From Bacteroides fragilis (GTDB lineage Bacteria > Bacillota > Clostridia > Lachnospirales > Lachnospiraceae): DNA of 60,537 nucleotides. Where the stretch lies: the NCBI GenBank assembly GCA_023664485.1, contig JAMPFK010000016.1:1-60537 (forward strand). Direction: 5' to 3'. How positions within the stretch are numbered: the first letter of the stretch is position 1; each line of letters starts with the position of its first letter. Of this stretch, positions 1-7,701 are shown piece after piece. A program made the translations under genes and the position numbers. The notes beneath the pieces are model-generated. The model made no database searches, was not told the DNA's origin, and saw only the letters and a list, made by a program, of their open reading frames with translations.

Positions 1-38
1 CATCATAGTATAGGTTGTTCAACTTTTCTTGTCCACAC

Positions 39-521
39 TTATATACTAACACCATCATAGCCACGGTCCATTGCAAAAGTTGCCCTGCCAAACAGGGCAG
101 CCCCCTGTTCCATGGCATCAAAGGTAATGGCATTGGCTGATTTATAATCCGTTTCGGCAGATGAGTGTATTCTGGAAAATATGCTGACCGGATGGTTACT
201 GGTGGTAAGGACACAGGCTTCCGTGATGTGATAGCCTTTTTTGTAAACGCTTTTAGCTGAGGTGCTTTCCGAACCATCGCGGACAATGCCAAGCGCCTCA
301 AATTGATGGCCGTCGGGTTTTACAACATCGCTGTCATCAATATGAATGACAGGGTCTGCGGGAACCCATTTTTTGACTGTTTGAAGGTAAGAGGCAGCCG
401 CCTGCGCAGGAGTTCCCTTAGCAAGATGCCGGGAAAGCCGGTCAATAATATTTATCTTTTTAGAACGTTCGTGAAGCTGGTCAACGACATCGGTTAAAAG
501 ACAACTCCCGGATGCCAGCAT
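39..521 (-). pseudogene. DDE transposase remnant (IS4-like)
   Basis: The 160-residue frame carries blocks typical of DDE transposases of clostridial IS elements: an N-terminal MLASGSCLLTDVVDQLHE block, a central IHIDDSDVVKP block containing a catalytic-type Asp, and FAMDRGYDG near the end, where the second Asp motif lies. The reading frame stops just after DRGYDGVSI, so the remaining C-terminal half with the catalytic Glu is missing. Upstream the frame stays open to about 626 without an ATG, so the native N-terminus is also lost or uses an unseen start. It is therefore a decayed copy. The 8-mer CATCATAG recurs at 1-8 and 53-60 around the break, suggesting a small later insertion. Family assignment to IS4 rather than another DDE family is inference. 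Confidence 0.75.
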
Positions 522-643
522 ACCGTAAGTGATATCTGCTGTAAATTTACGTTCGGGCTTTGATAACCGTCTGGAAATTTTATTAGTAAAAGTTAAAATT
601 TTCCCGGCGGCTTGAAAACCGGAAACTCAAGCCAAAATAAAAC

Positions 644-672
644 TTGCATTTTCCCCTCCAATATGATAAATT
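644..672 (+). promoter_or_regulatory. Sigma-A promoter of rplS
   Basis: TTGCAT (644-649) and TAAATT (667-672) are separated by 17 bp, about 80 bp upstream of rplS. The 5' leader that follows could hold an L19-type autoregulatory structure, but I cannot fold it convincingly by eye. A strong Shine-Dalgarno (AAAGGAG, about 735-741) precedes the start. Confidence 0.5.
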
Positions 673-753
673 ATTACTGTTGCGGATAAGATGGTCCTCT
701 GTTACAGAACGTATTAAGAACATCCAATTTTTGAAAGGAGCAAAGTTACAGAG

Positions 754-1101
754 ATGAACGAGATTATTAAAGAGATTGAGGCCGCTCAGGTAAAAGAGAA
801 GGTCGATGAATTCAGAGTAGGCGATACGGTCAAAGTCTACGGCAAGATCAAAGAGGGTAACCGCGAAAGAATCCAGATTTTTGAAGGAACTGTATTAAAG
901 AGACAGGGCGGCAGCAACCGCGAGACTTTTACGGTGAGAAAATTATCGAACGGTATCGGCGTCGAGAAAACGTGGCCCCTTCATTCTCCGAATGTTGAGA
1001 AAATCGAAGTCGTAAGAAGAGGTAAGGTAAGACGTGCAAAATTGAACTATTTGAGACAGCGCGTTGGTAAGAAAGCGAAAGTAAAAGAACTGGTAAAATA
1101 A
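754..1101 (+). CDS. rplS: 50S ribosomal protein L19
   Basis: This 115-residue protein matches the usual L19 length and carries its hallmark blocks: FRVGDTVKVYGKIKEGNRERIQ near the N-terminus, the core FEGTVLKRQG, the segment TFTVRKLSNGIGVEKTWPLH, and the basic tail RRGKVRRAKLNYLRQRVGKKAK. L19 sits at the 30S-50S interface. It is the first gene of a run that continues with lepB, rbgA, lepB and rnhB, the order also seen around rplS in Bacillus (rplS-ylqF-rnhB). It has its own promoter and is followed at once by a terminator, so it is probably expressed largely as a single gene with some readthrough. Confidence 0.97.
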   Translation: MNEIIKEIEAAQVKEKVDEFRVGDTVKVYGKIKEGNRERIQIFEGTVLKRQGGSNRETFTVRKLSNGIGVEKTWPLHSPNVEKIEVVRRGKVRRAKLNYLRQRVGKKAKVKELVK

Positions 1102-1113
1102 GAGTGAATGCGA

Positions 1114-1149
1114 ACAGTTACCTTGAAGAAATTTAAGGTAGCTGTTTTT
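1114..1149 (+). terminator. Rho-independent terminator after rplS
   Basis: ACAGTTACCTT (1114-1124) pairs with AAGGTAGCTGT (1135-1145) with one G-U pair and a 10-nt loop, followed by a short T run. Confidence 0.8.
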
Positions 1150-1205
1150 GTACTCTTTGAGAATACGTTGGAAAACGGCCGGAATACGAATGGAAGAGGG
1201 ATGAA

Positions 1206-1790
1206 ATGGCAAGAAGAAAAGGGCTGCATTTTTATCAGAAAGAAAGCAAAATAAATTCTTCGTTATTGAAGGATATTTTTGAAATGATGATGGGAACCCT
1301 TGTTGTCGTTTTTCTGGCGGTCGCGCTGACCTATTTTGTCGGCATGAGAACGAGCGTGATCGGAGATTCAATGGAACCGGCGCTGAGCAATGGGCAGGAA
1401 ATCCTGATCAACCGTTTTTTGTATAAGTTATCCGCGCCAAAGAGAGGGGATGTCGTCGTTTTCCTTCCGAACGGAAACCAGAATACGCATTATTATGTAA
1501 AAAGAATTATTGCTCTGCCGGGGGAAACGATACAGATTTTGAACGGAAAGGTTTATATTGACGGAGAGCTTCTGGAAGAGGATGAGCGTTTTGATAAAAT
1601 CATTGATCCGGGAATCGCCGGAAATGAAATAACGCTGGCCGGAAATGAATATTTTGTGCTGGGAGACGACCGGAACAGCAGCGAGGACAGCCGTTCCGGC
1701 AATATCGGGCCGATTGAAAAAAACAATATCATAGGCAAGGCATGGTTTCACTTGCAGGATGAAGAGGGCGAAATCGGGTTTATCGAATAG
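1206..1790 (+). CDS. lepB: Type I signal peptidase
   Basis: The 194-residue protein is a membrane-bound serine protease that removes signal peptides from exported pre-proteins. One N-terminal transmembrane helix (about residues 28-46) is followed by the extracytoplasmic catalytic domain. The Ser/Lys dyad is visible: Ser55 in GDSMEP and Lys99 in VKRIIALPGE. The conserved GDDRNSSEDSR box lies near the C-terminus. The single-helix layout and size are those of Gram-positive SipS-type enzymes. The ATG at 1201 is out of frame; the ATG at 1206 follows a GAGGG-type site. A second, divergent paralogue lies just beyond rbgA. Confidence 0.95.
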   Translation: MARRKGLHFYQKESKINSSLLKDIFEMMMGTLVVVFLAVALTYFVGMRTSVIGDSMEPALSNGQEILINRFLYKLSAPKRGDVVVFLPNGNQNTHYYVKRIIALPGETIQILNGKVYIDGELLEEDERFDKIIDPGIAGNEITLAGNEYFVLGDDRNSSEDSRSGNIGPIEKNNIIGKAWFHLQDEEGEIGFIE

Positions 1791-1818
1791 GGTAAGGGCG
1801 GAAAGAGGTGCGGTAAGG

Positions 1819-2673
1819 ATGAATTATCAATGGTATCCTGGTCATATGATGAAAGCAAAGCGTATGATGCAGGAAAATATCAAATTAATCGATCTGGTGA
1901 TTGAGCTTGTAGACGCAAGGATTCCTTTGAGCAGCCGCAACCCGGATATCGACGAGCTGGGAAAGAACAAAGCAAGACTGATCCTGCTCAACAAAGCCGA
2001 TCTGGCGGACGATGCCTGTAATAAAGAGTGGGTCGCTTATTTTCAGGAAAAGGGCTTTCATGTACTGGAAATCAACGCAAGGTCCGGCGCCGGCATCAAA
2101 GGCGTTCAGGGAGCGGTCCGGGAGGCCTGCCGGGAAAAACGCGAAAGAGACAGGAAAAAAGGGATCGTGAACAGGCCGGTGCGCGCTATCGTTGTCGGCA
2201 TTCCGAATGTGGGGAAATCCACTTTTATCAATTCCATAGCGGGCAGGGCGTGTGCAAAGACCGGAAATAAGCCGGGGGTTACCAGGGGAAAACAGTGGAT
2301 CCGCCTGAACAGGGAGCTTGAACTGCTGGATACGCCGGGGATTTTGTGGCCCAGATTCGATAATCAGGAGGCAGGGAGGAATCTTGCCTTTATCGGATCC
2401 ATGAACGATGAAATTTTGCAGAAGACAGAACTTGCGATAGACTTATTAGGCTGTTTGATGGTAAACTATAAAAAGGAGCTTACGGCGCGTTACCAGTGCC
2501 CGGAAGAAACGGGCACGCCGCTTCAGCTCTATGAGCATATCTGCGACAGCAGAAAATGCTATAAAAAAGGCGGGGAGATCGATTATGAGAAAGGCGCCCT
2601 GCTTTTACTGGATGATTTCAGGAACGGGAGAATCGGGCGGATCACAATAGAGAGGCCCGGAAAAACAGGATAA
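1819..2673 (+). CDS. rbgA: Ribosome biogenesis GTPase RbgA
   Basis: The 284-residue circularly permuted GTPase acts in late 50S assembly. The G motifs run in permuted order: NKAD (G4), SG near ARSGAG (G5), then GIPNVGKST (G1/P-loop) and DTPG (G3). A C-terminal helical domain follows. The start at 1819 gives the family-typical MNYQWYPGHMMKAKR and has a good AAGG site; the frame also extends to an ATG at 1759 inside lepB, but that stretch is not family-like. It lies 28 bp after lepB, in the conserved rplS-rbgA-rnhB neighbourhood (ylqF in B. subtilis). Confidence 0.96.
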   Translation: MNYQWYPGHMMKAKRMMQENIKLIDLVIELVDARIPLSSRNPDIDELGKNKARLILLNKADLADDACNKEWVAYFQEKGFHVLEINARSGAGIKGVQGAVREACREKRERDRKKGIVNRPVRAIVVGIPNVGKSTFINSIAGRACAKTGNKPGVTRGKQWIRLNRELELLDTPGILWPRFDNQEAGRNLAFIGSMNDEILQKTELAIDLLGCLMVNYKKELTARYQCPEETGTPLQLYEHICDSRKCYKKGGEIDYEKGALLLLDDFRNGRIGRITIERPGKTG

Positions 2674-2695
2674 TAGAATTGAGGTTATCGGTGTG

Positions 2696-3235
2696 ATGAG
2701 AAAGGTATTACGGGAAATATTGAGCACCAGCTTATATCTTTTGGCGGTACTGTGTCTGGTCTATCTGGTCATTCATTTTGTCGGCCAGAGGACGCAGGTG
2801 AGCGGCAGCTCCATGGAGCCGAAGCTCAGCAACGAGGACAATCTGATCGTGGATAAAATTACCTACCGTTTTCGAGAGCCGGAGCGTTATGATATTATTG
2901 TATTTCCTTTTCAATATGAAGATAATACATTTTACATCAAGCGGATTATAGGGCTTCCGGGAGAGACCGTCCGAATTGACAGGGAAGGGAATATTTATAT
3001 CGATGAAAAGCTTTTGGAAGAGGGCTATGGAAAAGAAGTGATGCAGGATCCGGGAAGGGCGTACGAGCCGATAGCGCTGGGGGCCGATGAGTATTTTGTC
3101 CTGGGGGATAACCGGAATAACAGCTCCGACAGCAGGGACGTATCGGTCGGGAACATAAAGCGTGATGCTATCATCGGCCGGGCATGGCTCAGAATATGGC
3201 CGCTCGACAAATTTGGATTTATTAAGCACAGATAG
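2696..3235 (+). CDS. lepB: Second type I signal peptidase
   Basis: This 179-residue protein is a paralogue of the enzyme at 1206. It has one N-terminal transmembrane helix (about residues 9-28), Ser39 in GSSMEP, the catalytic Lys in IKRIIGLPGE and the GDNRNNSSDSR box. GTG at 2693 and ATG at 2696 are adjacent possible starts; GAGG at about 2681 serves either. It is closely linked to rbgA upstream and rnhB downstream (15 bp gap), so the two peptidases and the GTPase look like one transcription unit. Two divergent SipS-type enzymes in the same operon suggest different substrates or expression needs, which is inference. Confidence 0.94.
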   Translation: MRKVLREILSTSLYLLAVLCLVYLVIHFVGQRTQVSGSSMEPKLSNEDNLIVDKITYRFREPERYDIIVFPFQYEDNTFYIKRIIGLPGETVRIDREGNIYIDEKLLEEGYGKEVMQDPGRAYEPIALGADEYFVLGDNRNNSSDSRDVSVGNIKRDAIIGRAWLRIWPLDKFGFIKHR

Positions 3236-3250
3236 CCGGGGGAGATGGAT

Positions 3251-4012
3251 ATGGCGGAATCGATTCGGGAAATCAAAGAGAAATTGCAGGCAGCTGATTA
3301 TAAAAGGCTGCCTGATTTATTTCAGCTTTACGAACAGGACGGCAGAAGCGGCGTCCGGCAGGAGGTGGAGAGGGCGAAGAAACGTCTGGCGGCCTGTGAA
3401 AAAGAACTGGCGCGCATAGAAGGGCTGAAACGGTATGAAAAAGAATATGCCGCTTACGGAAACATCTGCGGCATCGACGAGGCAGGAAGAGGGCCGCTGG
3501 CCGGCCCGGTTGTGGCGGGCGCCGTGATTTTGCCTGAAAATTGTGATATTTTATATATCAACGATTCCAAGAAACTATCCGAAAAAAAAAGAGAAGAGCT
3601 TTATGATATCATTATGGAAAAAGCAGTAGCGGTGGGAATCGGTTACAGTATGCCGGAGAGGATCGATGAGATTAATATTTTGCAGGCGACCTATGAGGCG
3701 ATGCGGGAAGCGGTTTCCAAATTATCCGTTCCGCCGGATCTGCTGCTGAACGATGCCGTTACGATACCGCAGCTGTCCATAAAGCAGGTACCGATCATCA
3801 AAGGGGATGCCAGGAGCATATCCATCGGCGCGGCAAGCATTATGGCGAAAGTGACAAGGGACCGGCTGATGGTACAGTATGACAGCGTTTTTCCGGAATA
3901 TGGATTTGCCTCCAACAAAGGCTACGGCGCGCAGGCGCATATTGAGGCTCTGAAAAAATTCGGTCCCTGTCCGATTCACAGGAAAACCTTTATTACACAT
4001 TTCGTTTCATAA
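3251..4012 (+). CDS. rnhB: Ribonuclease HII
   Basis: The enzyme cleaves RNA in RNA-DNA hybrids, including single ribonucleotides in DNA. The 253-residue protein has the family signature GIDEAGRGPLAGPVVAGAV and a second acidic block NDSKKLSEKKREELY; the C-terminal half contains the expected Asp (LLLNDAV) and a FASNKGYGAQAH block. An N-terminal charged helical extension of about 70 residues precedes the catalytic core, as in Bacillus RnhB. I prefer the ATG at 3251 because the GGGGGAG site abuts the ATG at 3245 too closely. Confidence 0.96.
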   Translation: MAESIREIKEKLQAADYKRLPDLFQLYEQDGRSGVRQEVERAKKRLAACEKELARIEGLKRYEKEYAAYGNICGIDEAGRGPLAGPVVAGAVILPENCDILYINDSKKLSEKKREELYDIIMEKAVAVGIGYSMPERIDEINILQATYEAMREAVSKLSVPPDLLLNDAVTIPQLSIKQVPIIKGDARSISIGAASIMAKVTRDRLMVQYDSVFPEYGFASNKGYGAQAHIEALKKFGPCPIHRKTFITHFVS

Positions 4013-4026
4013 GCGGGGGAGCAGCA

Positions 4027-5877
4027 TTGAACTTAGGAAATATTTTTCAGTCGAAAAATCCGGATACCAGACAGGTAAATGTACCGGGGACAGGCGGGAC
4101 TGTTTCTGCCGGGGAAAGGAATTACCGGATACAGAGCGAAATCCGGAATATGGTGCCGGGGCAGACGATACAGGGTGAAGTGGTAGGAAAAGAGGGCAGC
4201 ACGATACAGATCGCGCTGGATGGCGATACTGTCTTAACGGCCAGGCTGGAGCGGGAGCTGAATGTTGTGCTGGGCCAGAGTATGAGTTTTGAGGTAAAAA
4301 CGAACAGCGGATCCCAGCTCCTTCTCGCGCCGCTTTATGCCAATATGGCGAATCAGGCGACGATTTTGAAGGCTTTGTCGGCGGCCGGGCTGCCAGAGAG
4401 CGCGGATAATATCCGTATGGTCTCGAATATGATGCAGGAGGGGATGCCGATCGACAGAGATTCGCTTGCCTATGTGAGCAGGCAGCTGATAGACTTTCCG
4501 GATGCGGATCCTTCTTCTATCATACAGATGATACGGCTGGGGCTTCCGGTTTCCGAGAGCAATATCGAGCAGTTTGAAGCCTATAAAAATTATGAACATC
4601 AGATCTTACAGAGCGCGGAGCAGATCATGGAAGAGATTCCACAGACCTTTCAGGAACTGCTTGCGGAAGGAAAGGATGCGGAAGCGGTTTCTTTTTATGA
4701 GCAGATTCTGAAAGCCTTTACCGGCGGCGGAGCGGCGGGCGCGGACGGACAGCCGGTCATTGGAGAGCAGGCAGGTGAAGCGGGAGCCGTGGACGGCGCC
4801 GCAGGCGGGAACGGCGGGGAAATCCTGCCGGAGGCCTTAGCCGGGACGTTTGAGAAAGCGGAGGCGGAAGTCCTGCCGGAGGCCGGGAAACTGCCGGATG
4901 GGGCGGAAGCCCTGAAGGGAGCGCCGGCGGAAATGGCGGAAGCGGCAAAGGGGGAGCAGGCAGAAACCGGGAAAAGGGCGGCAGTTTTACAGGAGAGCGA
5001 AGGCCGGGGGAATGTCGGACAGGAAGCAGTCCGGGAAGCGCCGGAGCGGGCGGAGCTGCCTCCCAGAGTATGGCAGAGGATCGGCGATATGTTTCAGAAA
5101 CTTGGAGCGGATGAGACGCTTGCAAAACAGGTCGGAAGCGGCGGCTTTTCTCCCAAAGAGGCGCTCACACAGCTCCATGACCTGATTGCGGGGAATCCCC
5201 ATACGATACGGGAAGGCTTTCAGGAGGATGTCAAAGAGCTTTTCGGAAGCAGAGAATTCCGGGAGCTGCTGGAAGCCGGCATGAAGAACGACTGGCTGAT
5301 CAGGCCGGAGGAAGTAGCGGATAAGGAGAAGGTAGAACAGCTCTATGCCAGAATCCGGGAGCAGACGGCCAGAATCGAAGACGCCTTTCATATGGCGGGC
5401 AAGGCGGACAGCGCCGGCGCGAAAAGCGTTCAGAACCTGCAGAATAACGTGGATTTTATGAATCAGATGAACCACCTTTTTACCTATATACAGCTTCCGC
5501 TTAAAATGGCGGGAAACGAGGCGCACGGGGATTTATATGTTTATACGAATAAGAAGAGCCTTGCGAAAAAGGACGGGAATGTCAGCGCGCTCCTGCATCT
5601 GGATATGGAGCATTTGGGACCGCTGGATGTCTATGTCGCCATGCAGAAGAATCTGAATAAGGTCAGTACGAATTTCACCGTAAAAGATGAGGCGGCGCTC
5701 GATTTAATTGCCAGCCACATTCACATCCTCAACGAACGGCTGGAAAAGCGCGGATATTCCATGAAAGCGAATTTCCAGATCAGAGAGGACGGGGTAACGA
5801 ATATGATGCGGGAAATCCTGGAACAGAATAAGAATATTTCCGTGCTGAGTAAAACGTCTTTTGATATGCGCGCATAG
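4027..5877 (+). CDS. FliK/YlqG-like protein
   Basis: The 616-residue protein starts at TTG behind GGGGGAG. The N-terminal about 200 residues look folded (a beta-rich segment followed by helices). Residues about 235-340 are Ala/Glu/Gly/Pro-rich and low in complexity. The C-terminus (about residues 490-600) resembles the FliK hook-length control domain, with HLDMEHLGPLDVYVAMQKN followed by a segment ending RGYSMKANFQI. In B. subtilis the rnhB neighbours are ylqG (FliK-like) and ylqH (FlhB-C-like); the same pair occurs here with no other flagellar gene in the window. The function is not known; no signal peptide is visible. The assignment rests on C-terminal resemblance and synteny. Confidence 0.65.
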   Translation: MNLGNIFQSKNPDTRQVNVPGTGGTVSAGERNYRIQSEIRNMVPGQTIQGEVVGKEGSTIQIALDGDTVLTARLERELNVVLGQSMSFEVKTNSGSQLLLAPLYANMANQATILKALSAAGLPESADNIRMVSNMMQEGMPIDRDSLAYVSRQLIDFPDADPSSIIQMIRLGLPVSESNIEQFEAYKNYEHQILQSAEQIMEEIPQTFQELLAEGKDAEAVSFYEQILKAFTGGGAAGADGQPVIGEQAGEAGAVDGAAGGNGGEILPEALAGTFEKAEAEVLPEAGKLPDGAEALKGAPAEMAEAAKGEQAETGKRAAVLQESEGRGNVGQEAVREAPERAELPPRVWQRIGDMFQKLGADETLAKQVGSGGFSPKEALTQLHDLIAGNPHTIREGFQEDVKELFGSREFRELLEAGMKNDWLIRPEEVADKEKVEQLYARIREQTARIEDAFHMAGKADSAGAKSVQNLQNNVDFMNQMNHLFTYIQLPLKMAGNEAHGDLYVYTNKKSLAKKDGNVSALLHLDMEHLGPLDVYVAMQKNLNKVSTNFTVKDEAALDLIASHIHILNERLEKRGYSMKANFQIREDGVTNMMREILEQNKNISVLSKTSFDMRA

Positions 5878-5878
5878 G

Positions 5879-5986
5879 GCAGAAAGAAAATCTGACGCTG
5901 GCGCCAATGGCGTTTTGCGAAGATTTTCTGCAGTTCGCGGAGCGAACTTTTTGTGCCTGAAAGAACGCCTGGAATGCGGCGTTCTT
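5879..5986. repeat. Three consecutive hairpins between ylqG- and ylqH-like genes
   Basis: Stem A: AGAAAATCT (5885-5893) with AGATTTTCT (5921-5929), enclosing an ACGC/GCGT arm. Stem B: GTTCGC-gga-GCGAAC (5933-5947) followed by TTTTT, a terminator-like unit. Stem C: AAGAACGCC (5961-5969) with GGCGTTCTT (5978-5986). All arms are perfect. Stem B has a GNA triloop like hairpins at 44 kb. It may act as a partial terminator or mRNA processing element. Confidence 0.7.
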
Positions 5987-6031
5987 CCTGAATGTGGAGA
6001 AGCGATCCGGATAGAACCAGGGGGAAAAGGG

Positions 6032-6328
6032 ATGCAGAAAAGAAAAGAAAATAAATTAAAACAGGCGATCGCGCTGGAGTTCGACCCTTCGGACGAGGCA
6101 CCGCGGGTCATTGCCTCCGGGAAAGGCGCACTTGCGGAAAAAATCATAGAGAAGGCAAAAGAAGCGGACGTTCCGGTGCACCGCGACGATAAGCTGGCGG
6201 ATACTTTGTCGAGACTGGAAATCGGCGAGATGATTCCGCCGGAGCTCTATGAGGTCGTGGCGGAGATTCTTGTCTTTGTGGATTCCATGGATAAGATCAA
6301 GGCAAAATTAGCCAATGCCAGAGGCTGA
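6032..6328 (+). CDS. FlhB C-terminal-like protein (YlqH/FhlB type)
   Basis: The 98-residue protein matches the cytoplasmic C-terminal domain of FlhB/EscU export-switch proteins: ALEFDPSDEAPRVIASGKG, then EKAKEADVPVHRDDKLADTL, then IGEMIPPELYEVVAEILVFV. The autocleavage motif NPTH, which precedes the first block in FlhB, is absent, and there are no transmembrane segments. It is thus a stand-alone cytosolic relative like B. subtilis YlqH, next to a FliK-like gene as in that species. The start at 6032 follows AGGGGGAAAAGGG; the longer frame from 5861 runs through the hairpin region and is not protein-like. Confidence 0.8.
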   Translation: MQKRKENKLKQAIALEFDPSDEAPRVIASGKGALAEKIIEKAKEADVPVHRDDKLADTLSRLEIGEMIPPELYEVVAEILVFVDSMDKIKAKLANARG

Positions 6329-6344
6329 GGGAAAGGAAAGCGGA

Positions 6345-6722
6345 TTGAACAGAAGAAGAGTCGGAGAAGAGCAGGAGGAGCACGCGTGCCGGTATCTCGT
6401 GGAGCGGGGTGTCCTGATCAGGGAGCGGAATTTTCGGTGCAGACAGGGGGAAATCGATATTATCGGGTACGAGAAGGGATATCTGGTGTTCTTTGAAGTA
6501 AAATACCGGAAGGACGGTTCCAGGGGAAGCGCGGCGGAGGCCGTCGGGCCTGGAAAGCAGCGGAAAATATGCAGGGTATCCGATTATTACCGGGCGCTGC
6601 ACGGATACTCTCTGGATACGCCGGTCCGCTTTGATGTGATAGCGATTGACGGCAGCAGGATAGAATGGATTCAGAATGCCTTTCCCTACCGGGAAAGACA
6701 GGCTGGGAGAGGAAGTTTATGA
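6345..6722 (+). CDS. yraN: YraN/UPF0102 family nuclease-fold protein
   Basis: The 125-residue protein has the UPF0102 core: GEEQEEHACRYLVERG, then RNFRCRQGEIDIIGYEKG, then VFFEVKYRK. The conserved E, D and E-x-K residues are those of the restriction-endonuclease-like fold. Activity is not established for the family. The TTG at 6345 sits five bases after GGGAAAGGAAAG; an ATG at 6315 overlapping the previous gene is the alternative. The stop overlaps the pgeF start (ATGA). Confidence 0.88.
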   Translation: MNRRRVGEEQEEHACRYLVERGVLIRERNFRCRQGEIDIIGYEKGYLVFFEVKYRKDGSRGSAAEAVGPGKQRKICRVSDYYRALHGYSLDTPVRFDVIAIDGSRIEWIQNAFPYRERQAGRGSL

Positions 6723-7579
6723 AAGAAATCAGAAGAAAACCGAACGACCGGCGGATAAAACAGAATAGACAGGGCGATGCGGAGTATCTGACTTTTCCGC
6801 TTTTAGAGGGGACAGGGCTTGTCCGGCATCTTTTTTCGACCAGGCTGGGCGGTGTGAGCGCAGGCATTTTTTCTTCCATGAACCTCAGCTATACGCGGGG
6901 GGATGAAAAGGCGGCGGTGGATGAAAATTACCGCAGAATCGCCGCAATGCTGGGGTGCGAGCCTGCGGACATCGTCTGCTCCGACCAGACCCATACGACG
7001 AATATCCGGGCGGTGGATGAGAGGGATAGAGGGAAAGGCGTCCTGCGTCCGAAAGATTATACGGATATTGACGGGCTGATAACGAATACGCCCGGTATCG
7101 TCCTCGCAACTTTTTATGCGGATTGTGTGCCGCTTTTTTTTATTGATACGGAGAAAAAGGCGGTCGGCCTGTCCCATTCTGGCTGGCGGGGAACGGTCGG
7201 AAGGATAGGACAGAAGACGATAGAAGCGATGCAAAAAGCGTATGGAACAAGGCCGGAGGATGTGGCCGCGGCGATCGGCCCTTCCATCTGCCAGGACTGT
7301 TATGAGGTCAGCGAAGATGTGGCGGAGGCCTTTTACCGGGAATTCCATCGGCCGGGGCAGGGAGAAGCGCTTCTTTTCGCAAAGGGAAACGGAAAGTACC
7401 AGCTCGATTTGTGGCGGGCCAACCGGATCGTGTTGGAGGAAGCGGGAGTCCTTCCTGGAAAAATACAGGTGACGGATATCTGCACCTGCTGTAATCCCGA
7501 TTATCTTTTTTCCCACAGGGCGAGCCGTGGAAAGCGTGGGAATTCAGGAGCATTTTTAGGACTTCTTCCGGTGAATTAG
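6719..7579 (+). CDS. pgeF: Peptidoglycan editing factor PgeF (multicopper-laccase fold)
   Basis: The 286-residue protein belongs to the YfiH/DUF152 family, linked to purine nucleoside phosphorylase/laccase-like activity and to correct peptidoglycan stem composition. Family motifs are visible: FSTRLGGVS, the QTHTTNIRAV block, the metal-site segment VGLSHSGWRGTVGRI, GPSICQDCYEV, and the C-terminal CTCCNPDYLFSHRA with Cys/His ligands. The start at 6719 (GGGAGAGGAAG site, ATGA overlap with yraN) is preferred over the in-frame ATG at 6665. It closes the run that began at lepB. Confidence 0.93.
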   Translation: MKEIRRKPNDRRIKQNRQGDAEYLTFPLLEGTGLVRHLFSTRLGGVSAGIFSSMNLSYTRGDEKAAVDENYRRIAAMLGCEPADIVCSDQTHTTNIRAVDERDRGKGVLRPKDYTDIDGLITNTPGIVLATFYADCVPLFFIDTEKKAVGLSHSGWRGTVGRIGQKTIEAMQKAYGTRPEDVAAAIGPSICQDCYEVSEDVAEAFYREFHRPGQGEALLFAKGNGKYQLDLWRANRIVLEEAGVLPGKIQVTDICTCCNPDYLFSHRASRGKRGNSGAFLGLLPVN

Positions 7580-7613
7580 CAGGCGGGGTTCAGTAGAAAT
7601 TTACGGAAAATAT

Positions 7614-7642
7614 TTGCACAGTCAGCAGAAAAGAGATATGAT
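7614..7642 (+). promoter_or_regulatory. Sigma-A promoter of sufCB
   Basis: TTGCAC (7614-7619) and TATGAT (7637-7642) are 17 bp apart. The transcript leader includes a small hairpin, GCCC (7669-7672) with GGGC (about 7676-7680), before the SD. Confidence 0.75.
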
Positions 7643-7701
7643 AAGTTATTGAAAGAGCTTTTTGCCCTCCTTGGCGGGCTGAGCTGATATGGAGGATTAC
7701 T

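Noticed and set aside
4757..5125. Proline/arginine-rich minus-strand frame
   Set aside because: It mirrors the Ala/Glu/Gly-rich low-complexity part of the FliK-like protein and has no start signals.
5861..6031. N-terminal extension of the FlhB-C-like protein
   Set aside because: It crosses three hairpins, is not protein-like, and the good SD lies at the 6032 start.
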